Below, piece after piece: positions 18,592 to 27,603 of a DNA stretch of 64,000 nt. The stretch is taken from NCBI GenBank assembly GCA_022828125.1, contig JAJEJD010000018.1:226539-290538 (forward strand). The letters run 5' to 3'. Numbering within the stretch: the stretch's first letter is position 1; each line of letters starts with the position of its first letter. Made by a program: the position numbers and the translations under genes. The notes under the pieces are model-generated. The model saw only the letters and a list, made by a program, of their open reading frames with translations, was not told the origin of the DNA and searched no databases. The DNA is from a bacterium (lineage in GTDB: Bacteria > UBA8248).

Positions 18592-20716
18592 GGGACATGT
18601 GCTTATCGTCGATGATGAGCGTGAAATACTCGTGAGCCTGGAAGATGTCTTGCTGGATGAAGGATATCGCGTAGAACGGGCCGAGTCCGGAGAAACTGCT
18701 CTTCAGTTGGTCCGGACCGAAGCTCCCGATGTGGTTCTGGTTGATGTGTGGATGCCCGGCATTGATGGAATCAAGACTTTACAAGCAGTAAAAGAGTCCA
18801 ACGCAGATATCGAAGTCGTCCTGATGTCGGGCCACGGCAACATTGAGACCGCAGTGGCGGCAACAAAGTCGGGTGCTTTCAATTTCATCGAAAAACCTCT
18901 GTCCATTGATACGGTTTTGCGCATAGTCGATTCCGCCGTTCAAGCGCGAAGGGCTAAGGATCTCAAGGCGAATAATGTTGGCGACGTGATACTTGACGGT
19001 GCCAGCAAGCATATTCAGAGGGTTCGAAGAGCTATCAGGAGAGCGGCGAAAGATACTGGCCCCTTGCTGATCGCAGGTGAAAGAGGAACCGGCAAGCGTT
19101 TTATCGCAAGGGCAATTCACGAGAACGGCGACGGAAAAGAAGAAGGCTTTCGGCCTGTTCATTGCCGTTCGCTGTTTCCGGTATCGGGAGAAAAAGGATG
19201 GGGAGAGGTGCTGGAGCGGCTGGCGCCCGCTACCTTCCAGGGGACGGTATATCTTGATGGCCTGGAGCAGTTGCCCATGGTGGAGGGAGAGGAATTTCTC
19301 ACTCGATTCCTTGCGCATACAAAGGGGGCGATACGTTTAATGGCATCCGTTGAGCATGTGGGAACTTCGAAAGACAAGGCCAACGTGCGAGCCCTGTCCG
19401 CAAAAATAGGCGCTGATGCAATACATTTGCCCCCTCTGCGCGAATGCAAAGAGGATATTTTGCCTTTGGCTAACAGATTTTTGAGTGAATGTGTTGAAAT
19501 TGGCAGGCATGAAAAAGAATTTTCTGAGGATGTCATTGCGGTCCTGGAAGACTATGACTGGCCGGGCAATATTGCTGAACTAAAAGGTGCAGTGACCAAA
19601 GCGGCATCTACATCGCAGGGACCGGAGATTCACATTGACCACTTGCCGTACGCGATACGCGAGGCTTCTGATTTCGATGTGAGCACATCAAAAAACGATA
19701 CCCCGTCTAATTTTAATGTGGCCAGAACTCAGTGGGAGCGACAGTACCTTGCCTTCCATTTGGAGGAGCACGACTGGAATATCGATGAGACCGCCCGGGC
19801 GGTGGGCATGACGAAACCTGCTTTAATACGAAAAATTAAAGCATACAATATAGAGCCCATTTTGCCGGCATCGACGGTGCCGAGGGAAACAAATCAAAGG
19901 AGCATTTCGAAAAGTGTCGTATTGTATGGCCGGGGGCTTCACTCGGGACTAAAAACCGGACTGATCATCGAGCCCCTGCCGCCGGGGAGCGGGATACAGT
20001 TCGGCAACCTGACAAGCCCCGATACTGTGAGGGCGAGTGTCGATTTCGTGGATGGCACCAACCATGCGACAAACTTGCGCAATGGAACTGTGACTGCTCG
20101 AACGATTGAGCATCTCATGAGCGCGCTGCACGCATACAAGATAAGCAATATACTCATCAAAATGAGTGAGGAAGTGCCCGTCATGGATGGGTCGGCAGTG
20201 GAGTTTTGTCGCTTGCTTGAAGAAGCAGGCATTGAGGATCAGAAAGAAAAACGCGAGGACTTGTGGATTGATAAGGTATATGAGGTAGGTGAACCGAATG
20301 ACGGAAAGGGTTACGTTCGTATCGAGCCGGCGGATTCTTTTTCGGTTTCATACCTTATTGATTATCCCAAACCGATTGGGAAGCAAACCTACGTTTATGA
20401 ACACAAGAATGCATTGGGTTTTCAGGAAGAAATCGCACCGGCCCGTACTTTTGGTTTCGTCAATGAGTTGGAGTCGCTCGAAAAAATGGGCTTGGCCGAG
20501 GGAGGTCGTTGGGATAACGTAATTCTTGTGGACAAAGCTCGTGTCGTGAATACCCAATTGCGATTTCCCAATGAATTCGTTCGCCACAAAATTCTTGACG
20601 TCATCGGAGATCTATATTTAGCCGGTCGTCCTGTCCGAGGAAAAGTAACCGCTGAGAGAAGTGGACACCGACATAATGTAGCTTTGGTCAAGAAATTGAT
20701 GGAAGTCCATGGCTGA
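18584..20716 (+). CDS. NtrX/NtrC-like response regulator fused to LpxC deacetylase
   Basis: One uninterrupted frame of 710 residues joins four parts. (1) A receiver (~4-120) with acidic pocket D10/D11, phospho-acceptor D54 (LVDVWMPG) and FIEKPL. (2) An AAA+ domain (~135-355) with Walker A GERGTGK (165-171). The sigma-54 loop GAFTGA is absent, and the Walker B site reads YLDGLEQ, with G226 where a Glu is normal. (3) A Fis-type helix-turn-helix (399-424, NIDETARAVGMTKPALIRKI). (4) A complete LpxC domain (437-710) with E509-H510 (TIEHLMSAL), EVPVMDGSA, ARTFGF, H668-K669 and D672 (RHKILDVIGD) and H695 (ERSGHRHN), matching all zinc and catalytic residues of E. coli LpxC at nearly the same spacing. 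LpxC removes acetate from UDP-acyl-GlcNAc, the committed step of lipid A synthesis. TTG at 18584 overlaps ntrY; GTG at 18599 is an alternative. Confidence 0.93.
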   Translation: MDKGHVLIVDDEREILVSLEDVLLDEGYRVERAESGETALQLVRTEAPDVVLVDVWMPGIDGIKTLQAVKESNADIEVVLMSGHGNIETAVAATKSGAFNFIEKPLSIDTVLRIVDSAVQARRAKDLKANNVGDVILDGASKHIQRVRRAIRRAAKDTGPLLIAGERGTGKRFIARAIHENGDGKEEGFRPVHCRSLFPVSGEKGWGEVLERLAPATFQGTVYLDGLEQLPMVEGEEFLTRFLAHTKGAIRLMASVEHVGTSKDKANVRALSAKIGADAIHLPPLRECKEDILPLANRFLSECVEIGRHEKEFSEDVIAVLEDYDWPGNIAELKGAVTKAASTSQGPEIHIDHLPYAIREASDFDVSTSKNDTPSNFNVARTQWERQYLAFHLEEHDWNIDETARAVGMTKPALIRKIKAYNIEPILPASTVPRETNQRSISKSVVLYGRGLHSGLKTGLIIEPLPPGSGIQFGNLTSPDTVRASVDFVDGTNHATNLRNGTVTARTIEHLMSALHAYKISNILIKMSEEVPVMDGSAVEFCRLLEEAGIEDQKEKREDLWIDKVYEVGEPNDGKGYVRIEPADSFSVSYLIDYPKPIGKQTYVYEHKNALGFQEEIAPARTFGFVNELESLEKMGLAEGGRWDNVILVDKARVVNTQLRFPNEFVRHKILDVIGDLYLAGRPVRGKVTAERSGHRHNVALVKKLMEVHG

Positions 20717-20743
20717 TTTTGAATATATCCCGAGTGATTCCGC

Positions 20744-21823
20744 TTGCTAAATCATGGAACATCACCTTTGAATGAGGAACGTCTGACATACCGCGACGCG
20801 GGCGTCGATATCGAGTTGGGCGAGGGTTTCGTTCAGGCTATCGCCCAAATTGTAAAATCCACCCATTCTAGTCAAAGTGGCCGTATTCTGAAGGGGACGA
20901 CGGATTTTGCAGGTTTGTTCCGTCTCGGCGGAGAATATGAAGATCCAGTCCTTGTATCAGGCACCGACGGTGTCGGCACGAAATTGCTCTTGGCCCAAGA
21001 GTACGAGCGTCATGATTCCATAGGGGTCGACTTGGTGGCCATGTGTGTCAACGATATCCTGACCATGGGGGCAGAACCGCTTTTTTTTCTTGACTACATT
21101 GCAACGGATAAGATTGACCAAGGCGTATTGGAGGCAGTCGTATCCGGGATTGCCAGTGGATGCCGGGAGGCTGGGTGCGCGCTCCTTGGGGGCGAGACGG
21201 CCGAGATGCCAGACATGTATAGGCCGGGCATGTACGACCTTGCTGGATTCGCTGTGGGGGTGGTTGAACGGGAAAATTTGGACAAGCAAACACCTGTGAA
21301 AACTGGCGACGCCATACTCGCACTTCCTTCTTCAGGAATTCATAGCAACGGATATTCCTTGGTGCGAAAAATATTCGAATCGCAAGAAACACGGGATGTG
21401 GCGGCGCAAAAGCTAGGCGTTCCCATTGAAGATCTCTTATTGGAGCCGACTCGGATTTACGCCAAAGGGGTCCATTCCGTTCGAAGTGAAGAGGGTATTA
21501 GCGGCATCGCGCACATCACGGGAGGCGGAATTCCGGGAAACGTAAACCGTGTGATGCCAGATGAATTGCAGGCGAAATTTTATCCTGAAAAATGGGTGAC
21601 GCCCGCGATATTCTCATTGATTCAAGAATTCGGCCCGGTTGAGAGTGCGGAGATGTATCGCATTTTTAACATGGGCTTGGGTTTTGTCTTTCTCGTGAGA
21701 TCGGAGCGAGCCGAGTCTTTGCTCGGATGTTTGAAAAATGCGGGAGAACAAGCCATGTTTGTTGGCGAAGTCACCAACAAACCGAAGGGCGGCCAATCCG
21801 TTGTCATTGAGGGCGTATTATAG
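20744..21823 (+). CDS. purM: phosphoribosylformylglycinamidine cyclo-ligase (AIR synthase)
   Basis: PurM closes the imidazole ring of AIR using ATP in purine synthesis. The 359-residue protein opens with the family's TYRDAGVDIELG segment and contains SGTDGVGTKLLLAQ, the VDLVAMCVNDILTMGAEPLFFLDY core and GGETAEMPDMY. The TTG at 20744 is the first start in frame; a TTG at 20768 is possible because the first eight residues are not conserved. The stop shares one base with the purN GTG. Its place between lpxC and lolA suggests one long operon rather than a purine regulon. Confidence 0.95.
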   Translation: MLNHGTSPLNEERLTYRDAGVDIELGEGFVQAIAQIVKSTHSSQSGRILKGTTDFAGLFRLGGEYEDPVLVSGTDGVGTKLLLAQEYERHDSIGVDLVAMCVNDILTMGAEPLFFLDYIATDKIDQGVLEAVVSGIASGCREAGCALLGGETAEMPDMYRPGMYDLAGFAVGVVERENLDKQTPVKTGDAILALPSSGIHSNGYSLVRKIFESQETRDVAAQKLGVPIEDLLLEPTRIYAKGVHSVRSEEGISGIAHITGGGIPGNVNRVMPDELQAKFYPEKWVTPAIFSLIQEFGPVESAEMYRIFNMGLGFVFLVRSERAESLLGCLKNAGEQAMFVGEVTNKPKGGQSVVIEGVL

Positions 21824-22476
21824 TGCATTCAGGAACACGATTGCGTGTGGGTGTTTTGGCCTCGGGTCGTGGGTCCAACTTGCAAGCCCTAATTGACGCC
21901 GGGGGGAACGCGAATTTCCCGGCGGAAGTTGTATTGGTGCTGAGCGACAAAAAAAATGCGTATGCGCTTGAGCGCGCCTCGATGGCCGGCATACGAGCCA
22001 GACATCTGGCGCCGAAAGAGGAGGGCTTTTATCGAAAGGTGGGCGATGAGATTGAAAATCACGGAATCGAACTCGTCTGTTGCGCTGGTTTCATGCGCAT
22101 TTTACCGCCGGAGTTTGTGAGCCGTTTCTCGGGAAGAATCATCAACATTCATCCCTCGCTTCTGCCGAGTTTCCCGGGTCTGCACGCACAAAAAAAAGCC
22201 TTGGATGCCGGTGTGAGAGTGACCGGCTGCACGGTCCACTTTGTGGACGAGGGGGTGGATACGGGACCGATTATTTTGCAAGCCGCTGTACCGATTCTGC
22301 CCCGTGACGATGAAGGAACCCTTTCGGAGAGGATTCTCGCTTATGAGCACCGCATCTACCCACTGGCGGTGCGACTCATCGCCGAGGGGAATGTTCGCTG
22401 TATTGATGGCATCGTGCAATTTTCAGAAAATGCTTTTCCAGGTCATAAAGGATTCATCTCACCCGTTTCGGAGTAG
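21823..22476 (+). CDS. purN: phosphoribosylglycinamide formyltransferase
   Basis: PurN transfers the formyl group of 10-formyl-THF to GAR. The 217-residue enzyme shows VLASGRGSNLQALID at the N-terminus, the catalytic segment INIHPSLLPSFPG (Asn and His) and DEGVDTGPIILQ with the essential Asp. It starts with GTG overlapping the purM stop by one base, so the two purine enzymes are translationally coupled. Length is normal for the family. Confidence 0.95.
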   Translation: MHSGTRLRVGVLASGRGSNLQALIDAGGNANFPAEVVLVLSDKKNAYALERASMAGIRARHLAPKEEGFYRKVGDEIENHGIELVCCAGFMRILPPEFVSRFSGRIINIHPSLLPSFPGLHAQKKALDAGVRVTGCTVHFVDEGVDTGPIILQAAVPILPRDDEGTLSERILAYEHRIYPLAVRLIAEGNVRCIDGIVQFSENAFPGHKGFISPVSE

Positions 22477-22500
22477 TCATCTACAAAGGACTTCGAGAGC

Positions 22501-23229
22501 TTGCGCAAATCATATCTCTTCATACTGGTATTTGGTTCCTTGTTTTTCTCGTTTTTACAAACCTCCGTTTTCGGCGCGTCTATAGCGGAAGAGTCGCGTC
22601 AAAAGACGGAGAAAATCATCACCGCGCTCCAAAAAAAATATGAGACTCTAGGATCTCTGCAAGCCTCATTTGATCAGAAAAATGAATTGAAATCTCTTGG
22701 GCGAACGACGAAGTCGAGCGGAACCCTGTTGTGGAAGAAACCCGGCAGATTGCGCATGGAGTACGTCGAACCTGAAAAGCAACTCCTGGTTTCAGATGGC
22801 CGTACGTTTTGGCTCTACACCGCTCGCTTCAAACAGGTGATGGTTTCCAAAACCGGAGGCTTTGGGGCCGGCGCCACTCCTTTGTTATTCCTGGCGGGCA
22901 AGGGGGATTTGAAGGAGAATTTTCATGTAACCATAGAAGAGATTGGAATTGCCAAACGAAGCGGGGGGATTTGGAGGGCCGGACAGCCCCATCGCATTCG
23001 CTTGGAGCCGAAGGCTGCGAGCGCCACGTTTCGCCGAATGTGGATCGAGGTGGAGCCTGAAAATTTTAGAATCCTCACTCTGGCTTATGTTGATAACATC
23101 GGCAACAAAAGCCATCTGCGGTTTTCAAATATCAAAGAAAACGTCAGAATCACAGGAGAGGAATTTCGGTTCATCGTGCCGCCGAACGTAGAAGTTCTGC
23201 AAATGCCGTCTCACAGTGGCCAGCAATAA
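22501..23229 (+). CDS. lolA: outer-membrane lipoprotein carrier protein LolA
   Basis: LolA carries lipoproteins across the periplasm from LolCDE to the outer membrane. The 242-residue product has a signal peptide (SYLFILVFGSLFFSFLQTSVFG) and the half-barrel sequence pattern of the family: TLGSLQASFDQ, GTLLWKKPGRLRMEY, LLVSDGRTFWLY, and a late RIRLEPKA segment. It starts with TTG about 25 bases after purN. Together with the fused lpxC upstream and rseP downstream it makes this stretch an envelope-biogenesis cluster. Confidence 0.88.
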   Translation: MRKSYLFILVFGSLFFSFLQTSVFGASIAEESRQKTEKIITALQKKYETLGSLQASFDQKNELKSLGRTTKSSGTLLWKKPGRLRMEYVEPEKQLLVSDGRTFWLYTARFKQVMVSKTGGFGAGATPLLFLAGKGDLKENFHVTIEEIGIAKRSGGIWRAGQPHRIRLEPKAASATFRRMWIEVEPENFRILTLAYVDNIGNKSHLRFSNIKENVRITGEEFRFIVPPNVEVLQMPSHSGQQ

Positions 23230-23244
23230 AGGATTCTTTCAAGA

Positions 23245-24444
23245 ATGGCGATGCAAGTCATAAACTGGGTAATGAGTTTTGGACAGACGATCTTCTGGGC
23301 CGTGCTGGTTCTCGGATTGCTCATCTTTATCCATGAGTTGGGTCATCATCTCGTCGCGAAATGCCTTAAAATCGGCGTTTCTACATTTTCCCTGGGTTTT
23401 GGTCGTCGCATCTGGGGTTTTCAGCGAGGAGAGACTGAATATCGCGTGTCTCTGATCCCCTTGGGCGGTTATGTAAAGCTCGTGGGAGAAGACCCCGAAG
23501 CGCAACCCGATAATCCAGATGTGCCTAAAGAACCGGATGAGCCGGAGAAATCATTCTACTTACGGCCTGTTAGCCACCGATTGGCTGTCATTTCGGCGGG
23601 GCCTTTGTTTAATGTCGCTTTGGCGATACTTCTCAGTTGGGGGTTGCACCTTGGAGGTATTCCCGTCCCCGGAACGTGGGTCGGCGGTGTTTTGCCCGAT
23701 ACGCCTGCACAAAAGGCCAACCTTCAAGCAGGCGATCACATCGTTGCCATTGATGGGAAGCGGATTCGGAAATGGTCCGAGCTTGTCGAAATCGTACGAA
23801 GAAATGCCGATGAAAAACTCGTTTTGACGGTGGAACGCGACCGGAAATCCTTTGAAACGTCCATCATTCCGACATCAAAGAGCGCGACGGGCAAGGAGCT
23901 GGGTTATGGCCGAATCGGTATCAGCATCGGTCAAGGCACTTACACCGAGCGTTTTGGCTTTTTTGAGTCCCTGGGGAAGGGATTCGAGCAGAATTACCGC
24001 ATCGCCAGCTTAACGGTCATTACGCTGTATTCGATGCTCACGAAGACTATTCCGGCGGACATTGGCGGCCCGATTCGTATTTCTGTGGTGGCCGCGGAGC
24101 AGGCGCAACGCGGATTCCGTTATCTCATCATGTTTACGATATTGCTCAGCATTAACCTGGCTATTTTGAACCTGTTGCCAATCCCGGTTCTCGATGGCGG
24201 GCATATTTTTTTCTTGCTTATCGAAGCCTTGCGTGGCAAACCTATCAGCCTCAGAGTCCGAGAGATGGCCATGCAGGTCGGCACGGTTCTTCTCATCGGT
24301 TTGATGATCTTTGCTACCTATAAGGACAGCGTGTATTATCTCTTTCGGAGTGACTCAGCAACGATAACGAAAAAAGAAGAGCAAAAGGGAAAAAGTAGAG
24401 ATACAATGAAATTATCTCCTGAAAGCCAGAAAGGCGGCAAATAG
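23245..24444 (+). CDS. rseP: site-2 metalloprotease RseP (M50)
   Basis: RseP-type proteases cut transmembrane segments of anti-sigma factors or leftover signal peptides. The 399-residue protein has the zinc motif HELGHH (H30, E31, H34) inside the first transmembrane helix. One PDZ domain follows (~133-220; GGVLPDTPAQKANLQAGDHI), then the second metal-binding segment NLLPIPVLDGGH near the C-terminus. E. coli RseP has two PDZ domains; only one is visible here, which is common outside gammaproteobacteria. In many genomes rseP sits with dxr and proS; here ispG and proS follow. Confidence 0.93.
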   Translation: MAMQVINWVMSFGQTIFWAVLVLGLLIFIHELGHHLVAKCLKIGVSTFSLGFGRRIWGFQRGETEYRVSLIPLGGYVKLVGEDPEAQPDNPDVPKEPDEPEKSFYLRPVSHRLAVISAGPLFNVALAILLSWGLHLGGIPVPGTWVGGVLPDTPAQKANLQAGDHIVAIDGKRIRKWSELVEIVRRNADEKLVLTVERDRKSFETSIIPTSKSATGKELGYGRIGISIGQGTYTERFGFFESLGKGFEQNYRIASLTVITLYSMLTKTIPADIGGPIRISVVAAEQAQRGFRYLIMFTILLSINLAILNLLPIPVLDGGHIFFLLIEALRGKPISLRVREMAMQVGTVLLIGLMIFATYKDSVYYLFRSDSATITKKEEQKGKSRDTMKLSPESQKGGK

Positions 24445-24455
24445 GGATTTTGACC

Positions 24456-25700
24456 ATGTTTGAGCCATTTACGGACGACGTATTTTACACGGAACCCATA
24501 CCGGGAGTCGGCCTGCCTCCCAAAGAGCAAAACAGCACCACTCTGCCGATGGTTGAAGCGGATGCAACCAGCGAAGCGGTGCCGTGTGCGGATCCGTCTT
24601 TGTTCCCCCTGAACCGGCGAAAAAGCTCCCAAGTCGAAGTACGGGGCGTCAAAATCGGTGGTGGCGCTCCCATCGTCGTACAATCGATGTGCAACACCTA
24701 CACGCACGATGTGGAGGCAACCGTAGCTCAAATCGACCGCCTGGAAGCCGCCGGGTGTGAAATTGTGCGTTTGGCCGTTCCTGACGAGAAATCGGCCAAT
24801 GCGCTCTCTAAAATCAGAAAACGCACCGAGATGCCCTTGGTGGCGGATATCCATTTCGACTATCGCTACGCCTTGATGGCGGCGGATGCGGGGATAGATT
24901 GCTTGCGCATCAACCCCGGCAACATCAATGGAGAGGAAAGGGTGAGTGAGGTGGTCGCCGCGGCGAAAGATCACGGCCTGCCCATTCGCGTGGGTGTGAA
25001 CGCTGGTTCGTTGGAAAAGCATCTGCTCGATCGTTTCGGCGGCGCAACCCCCGAGGCGATGGTGGAAAGTGGTTTGCGCCATGTCGCCATGCTGGAGAAG
25101 CGAAACTTTTATGACACGAAAATCTCCCTGAAAGCTTCCGATGTCGCGAGGGCGGTGAAAGCCTATCGGTTGATGGCGAAACGCGTCGAGTATCCTCTCC
25201 ATCTCGGCATCACGGAGAGTGGAAGCCTCCAGACGGGCAGCATAAAAAGTGCTGTCGGCTTGGGCATTCTGCTCTCAGAAGGTATTGGCGACACCATTCG
25301 CGTTTCCTTGGCAGCGGACCCGGTGGAGGAAGTGCGTGTGGGCTACGAAATTCTGAAAAGCCTCAAGTTGCGCCAAAAGGGCGTGAATGTTGTCGCATGT
25401 CCATCATGCGGGCGTGTCCAGATTGACGTGGATAAGCTCACCATGGAGATAGAACAAGAGCTTGCCCACATCAATGCTCCCATCACGGTGGCCGTCATGG
25501 GTTGTGAAGTGAACGGTCCTGGTGAGGCGAAAGATGCAGACATCGGCGTGGCCGGCGGCCACAAACGAGCTTTGATTTTCATGAAAGGTGAAAAATCGGG
25601 CTTGGTATCCTATGAGGATATCAAGAAAAATTTGGTTGAGCGTGTAGAGCAACTTGCAGAGCAATATGAACGAGGTCAATTCGAGATAGCTCACTCCTGA
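24456..25700 (+). CDS. ispG: 4-hydroxy-3-methylbut-2-enyl diphosphate synthase
   Basis: IspG (GcpE) is the [4Fe-4S] enzyme that makes HMBPP in the MEP isoprenoid pathway. From the ATG at 24456 it has 414 residues. The TIM-barrel part begins near residue 50 (VEVRGVKIGG; APIVVQSMCNT). The cluster ligands are C315 and C318 (CPSCG), C350 and E357 (GCEVNGPGE). About 45 residues before the barrel are an acidic, Pro-rich extension not found in the ~370-residue E. coli enzyme. An in-frame TTG at 24450 is less likely because an AGGGA site is placed for the ATG. rseP-ispG-proS is a familiar gene order. Confidence 0.95.
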   Translation: MFEPFTDDVFYTEPIPGVGLPPKEQNSTTLPMVEADATSEAVPCADPSLFPLNRRKSSQVEVRGVKIGGGAPIVVQSMCNTYTHDVEATVAQIDRLEAAGCEIVRLAVPDEKSANALSKIRKRTEMPLVADIHFDYRYALMAADAGIDCLRINPGNINGEERVSEVVAAAKDHGLPIRVGVNAGSLEKHLLDRFGGATPEAMVESGLRHVAMLEKRNFYDTKISLKASDVARAVKAYRLMAKRVEYPLHLGITESGSLQTGSIKSAVGLGILLSEGIGDTIRVSLAADPVEEVRVGYEILKSLKLRQKGVNVVACPSCGRVQIDVDKLTMEIEQELAHINAPITVAVMGCEVNGPGEAKDADIGVAGGHKRALIFMKGEKSGLVSYEDIKKNLVERVEQLAEQYERGQFEIAHS

Positions 25701-25714
25701 GAAAAATCTGATTC

Positions 25715-27427
25715 ATGCGATTCTCACGCGGGTTTTTACCCACATTAAAAGAAGCGCCCGCTGATGCGGAAGTCGTCAGCCATAAACTTATGGTGCGATC
25801 GGGTATGATTCGCCGCTTGGCGGCCGGAGTATATACGCTTTTGCCCCTCGGTGTGCGTGTGCAGCGCAAAGTCGAGCAGATTTTGCGCGAAGAGTTGAAT
25901 TGCGCAGGCGCGCAAGAAGTTTTCCTGCCAACACTGAATCCCGCTGAGCTTTGGCGAAAAACGGGACGCTGGGAAGTGTACGGTAAAGAATTGCTCCGCT
26001 TGAGAGATCGCCATGAGCGTGATTTTTGTCTGGGTCCCACACATGAGGAGGTAATCACCGATCTGGTGGCGCGCGAAGTAAGGAGTTATCGGGAACTACC
26101 CCTCAACCTGTATCAGATTCAAACGAAATTCAGAGACGAGATAAGGCCCCGTTTCGGCGTGATGCGAGGGCGGGAGTTCACGATGAAAGACGGCTATAGC
26201 TTCGACCGAGACGAGGCGGGCGCTGAGCAAAGTTATGAAGAAATGGTGCAAGCCTACACTCGCATCTTCCGGCGTTGTGGTTTGAAGTTCAGCGCTGTGG
26301 AGGCGGACTCGGGGGCCATTGGCGGGAGTTTTTCGCATGAGTTTATGGTCATGGCTGATACAGGTGAGGAAGCGATCACCGTTTGTGATTCGTGCGGGTA
26401 CGCAGCGAACGTCGAAAAATCGCCGGTATCATTGAAGTTACCGGAGAATGAGGGAGGCGAACTTGAAAAAGTTCATACACCCGGCGCTCATACAATAGAG
26501 GAGGTTGCCGAATTTTTTTCTTTGCCTCCATATCGCATGGTGAAAACTCTTTTGTATGTTGCGGATGGTGAGCCGGTGGCAGCAATGATTCCAGGCCACA
26601 GGGATTTGAATGAAATCAAACTGAAGAATGCGCTTGATGCGGTGGATATCGAGCTTGCTGACGCCGAGACGGTAGAGGAGATCACCAATTCCGAAGTGGG
26701 TTTCGCAGGCCCTGTAGGCTTGTCGAATGTCCGACTCGTCGCCGATTACGCCATTGAAAATAGTGGCGGGCTCATTGTCGGGGCGAATCAAACGGGCCAT
26801 CACTACACGGGCGCGCGCGAGGGTCGTGATTTTGAGGCAAGTAAATTTGCAGACCTTACCGTTGCCCAGGAAGGAGATGCTTGTCCCAGTTGTGAAGCGG
26901 AGCTCAGCATCAGGCGCGGGATCGAAGTGGGGCATGTCTTCAAACTGGGTTGTAAGTATTCCGAATCCCTGGATGCTACCTATCAGGATGAGAGTGGCGA
27001 GACGCACACCATCGTCATGGGTTGTTACGGCATTGGCGTGGGCCGCACAGTGGCGGCAGCCATCGAGCAGAACCATGATGAGGACGGCATTATCTGGCCG
27101 ACTCCCATCGCTCCATATCATGTGGACATCATTCCGGTGAGAGTGGATGATGAAACCATGAAAATTTGCGATGGTATATACGATTCGCTCGCGTCCGCAG
27201 GGCTGGATGTCGCGCTTGATGACAGGGATGAGCGCCCGGGCGTGAAATTCAAGGATGCCGACCTCATCGGTTTTCCCTACAAGGTAGTCGTCGGACCAAA
27301 GGGACTCAAGGAAGGGAAAATCGAGTTGAAATCGAGAAAAACAGGGGATACACAATTTGTGGCGATAAACGAGGCTGCATCTTTTCTCAAGAATCTGGTT
27401 TCCGAAGAAATGGATTCCGTCGGATAA
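25715..27427 (+). CDS. proS: proline-tRNA ligase (bacterial type with editing domain)
   Basis: ProRS charges tRNA-Pro. The 570-residue protein is the bacterial form: a class II catalytic core (SGMIRRLAAGVYTLLPLGVRV, motif 2 FRDEIRPRFGVMRGREFTMKD split across residues ~135-155), an inserted YbaK-like editing domain (~230-395) that removes mischarged Ala, then motif 3 (GCYGIGVGRTVAAAIEQ) and a C-terminal anticodon-binding domain. It is the last gene of the run that begins at the DUF4390 gene. The ~100 bases after it hold no strong terminator, but a new promoter follows. Confidence 0.96.
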   Translation: MRFSRGFLPTLKEAPADAEVVSHKLMVRSGMIRRLAAGVYTLLPLGVRVQRKVEQILREELNCAGAQEVFLPTLNPAELWRKTGRWEVYGKELLRLRDRHERDFCLGPTHEEVITDLVAREVRSYRELPLNLYQIQTKFRDEIRPRFGVMRGREFTMKDGYSFDRDEAGAEQSYEEMVQAYTRIFRRCGLKFSAVEADSGAIGGSFSHEFMVMADTGEEAITVCDSCGYAANVEKSPVSLKLPENEGGELEKVHTPGAHTIEEVAEFFSLPPYRMVKTLLYVADGEPVAAMIPGHRDLNEIKLKNALDAVDIELADAETVEEITNSEVGFAGPVGLSNVRLVADYAIENSGGLIVGANQTGHHYTGAREGRDFEASKFADLTVAQEGDACPSCEAELSIRRGIEVGHVFKLGCKYSESLDATYQDESGETHTIVMGCYGIGVGRTVAAAIEQNHDEDGIIWPTPIAPYHVDIIPVRVDDETMKICDGIYDSLASAGLDVALDDRDERPGVKFKDADLIGFPYKVVVGPKGLKEGKIELKSRKTGDTQFVAINEAASFLKNLVSEEMDSVG

Positions 27428-27530
27428 TTTATGAGGTTCTCGGATTCTCCTTCGAAAAGATTTTGGATTTCCTTATCAAACGTTGATTGGGCCGGGGTTT
27501 AGGACGAGGGAAAAGTAAAAAATGGAAAAC

Positions 27531-27560
27531 TTGACGTTTTCGGGCCGGGGCATTTATATT
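27531..27560 (+). promoter_or_regulatory. sigma-70-type promoter for the small-protein pair and perhaps the tRNA
   Basis: A -35 box TTGACG (27531-27536) and a -10 box TATATT (27555-27560) are separated by 18 bases. The site lies ~45 bases upstream of the GTG of the Cys-rich small protein, with no gene between it and proS. Transcription could run on through the second small gene to the tRNA at 27961 because no terminator is visible between them. Confidence 0.6.
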
Positions 27561-27603
27561 CTGCACCTGTAGCGAGGCGAGTTTTGGAAGGAGATATTCG
27601 AGC

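Noticed and set aside
19896..19906. AAAGGAG inside the regulator-LpxC gene as a ribosome-binding site for separate LpxC
   Set aside because: The only nearby candidates are an ATT one base away and a TTG 19 bases away, neither well placed; the bases simply encode Gln-Arg-Ser, which belongs to the LpxC N-terminus.
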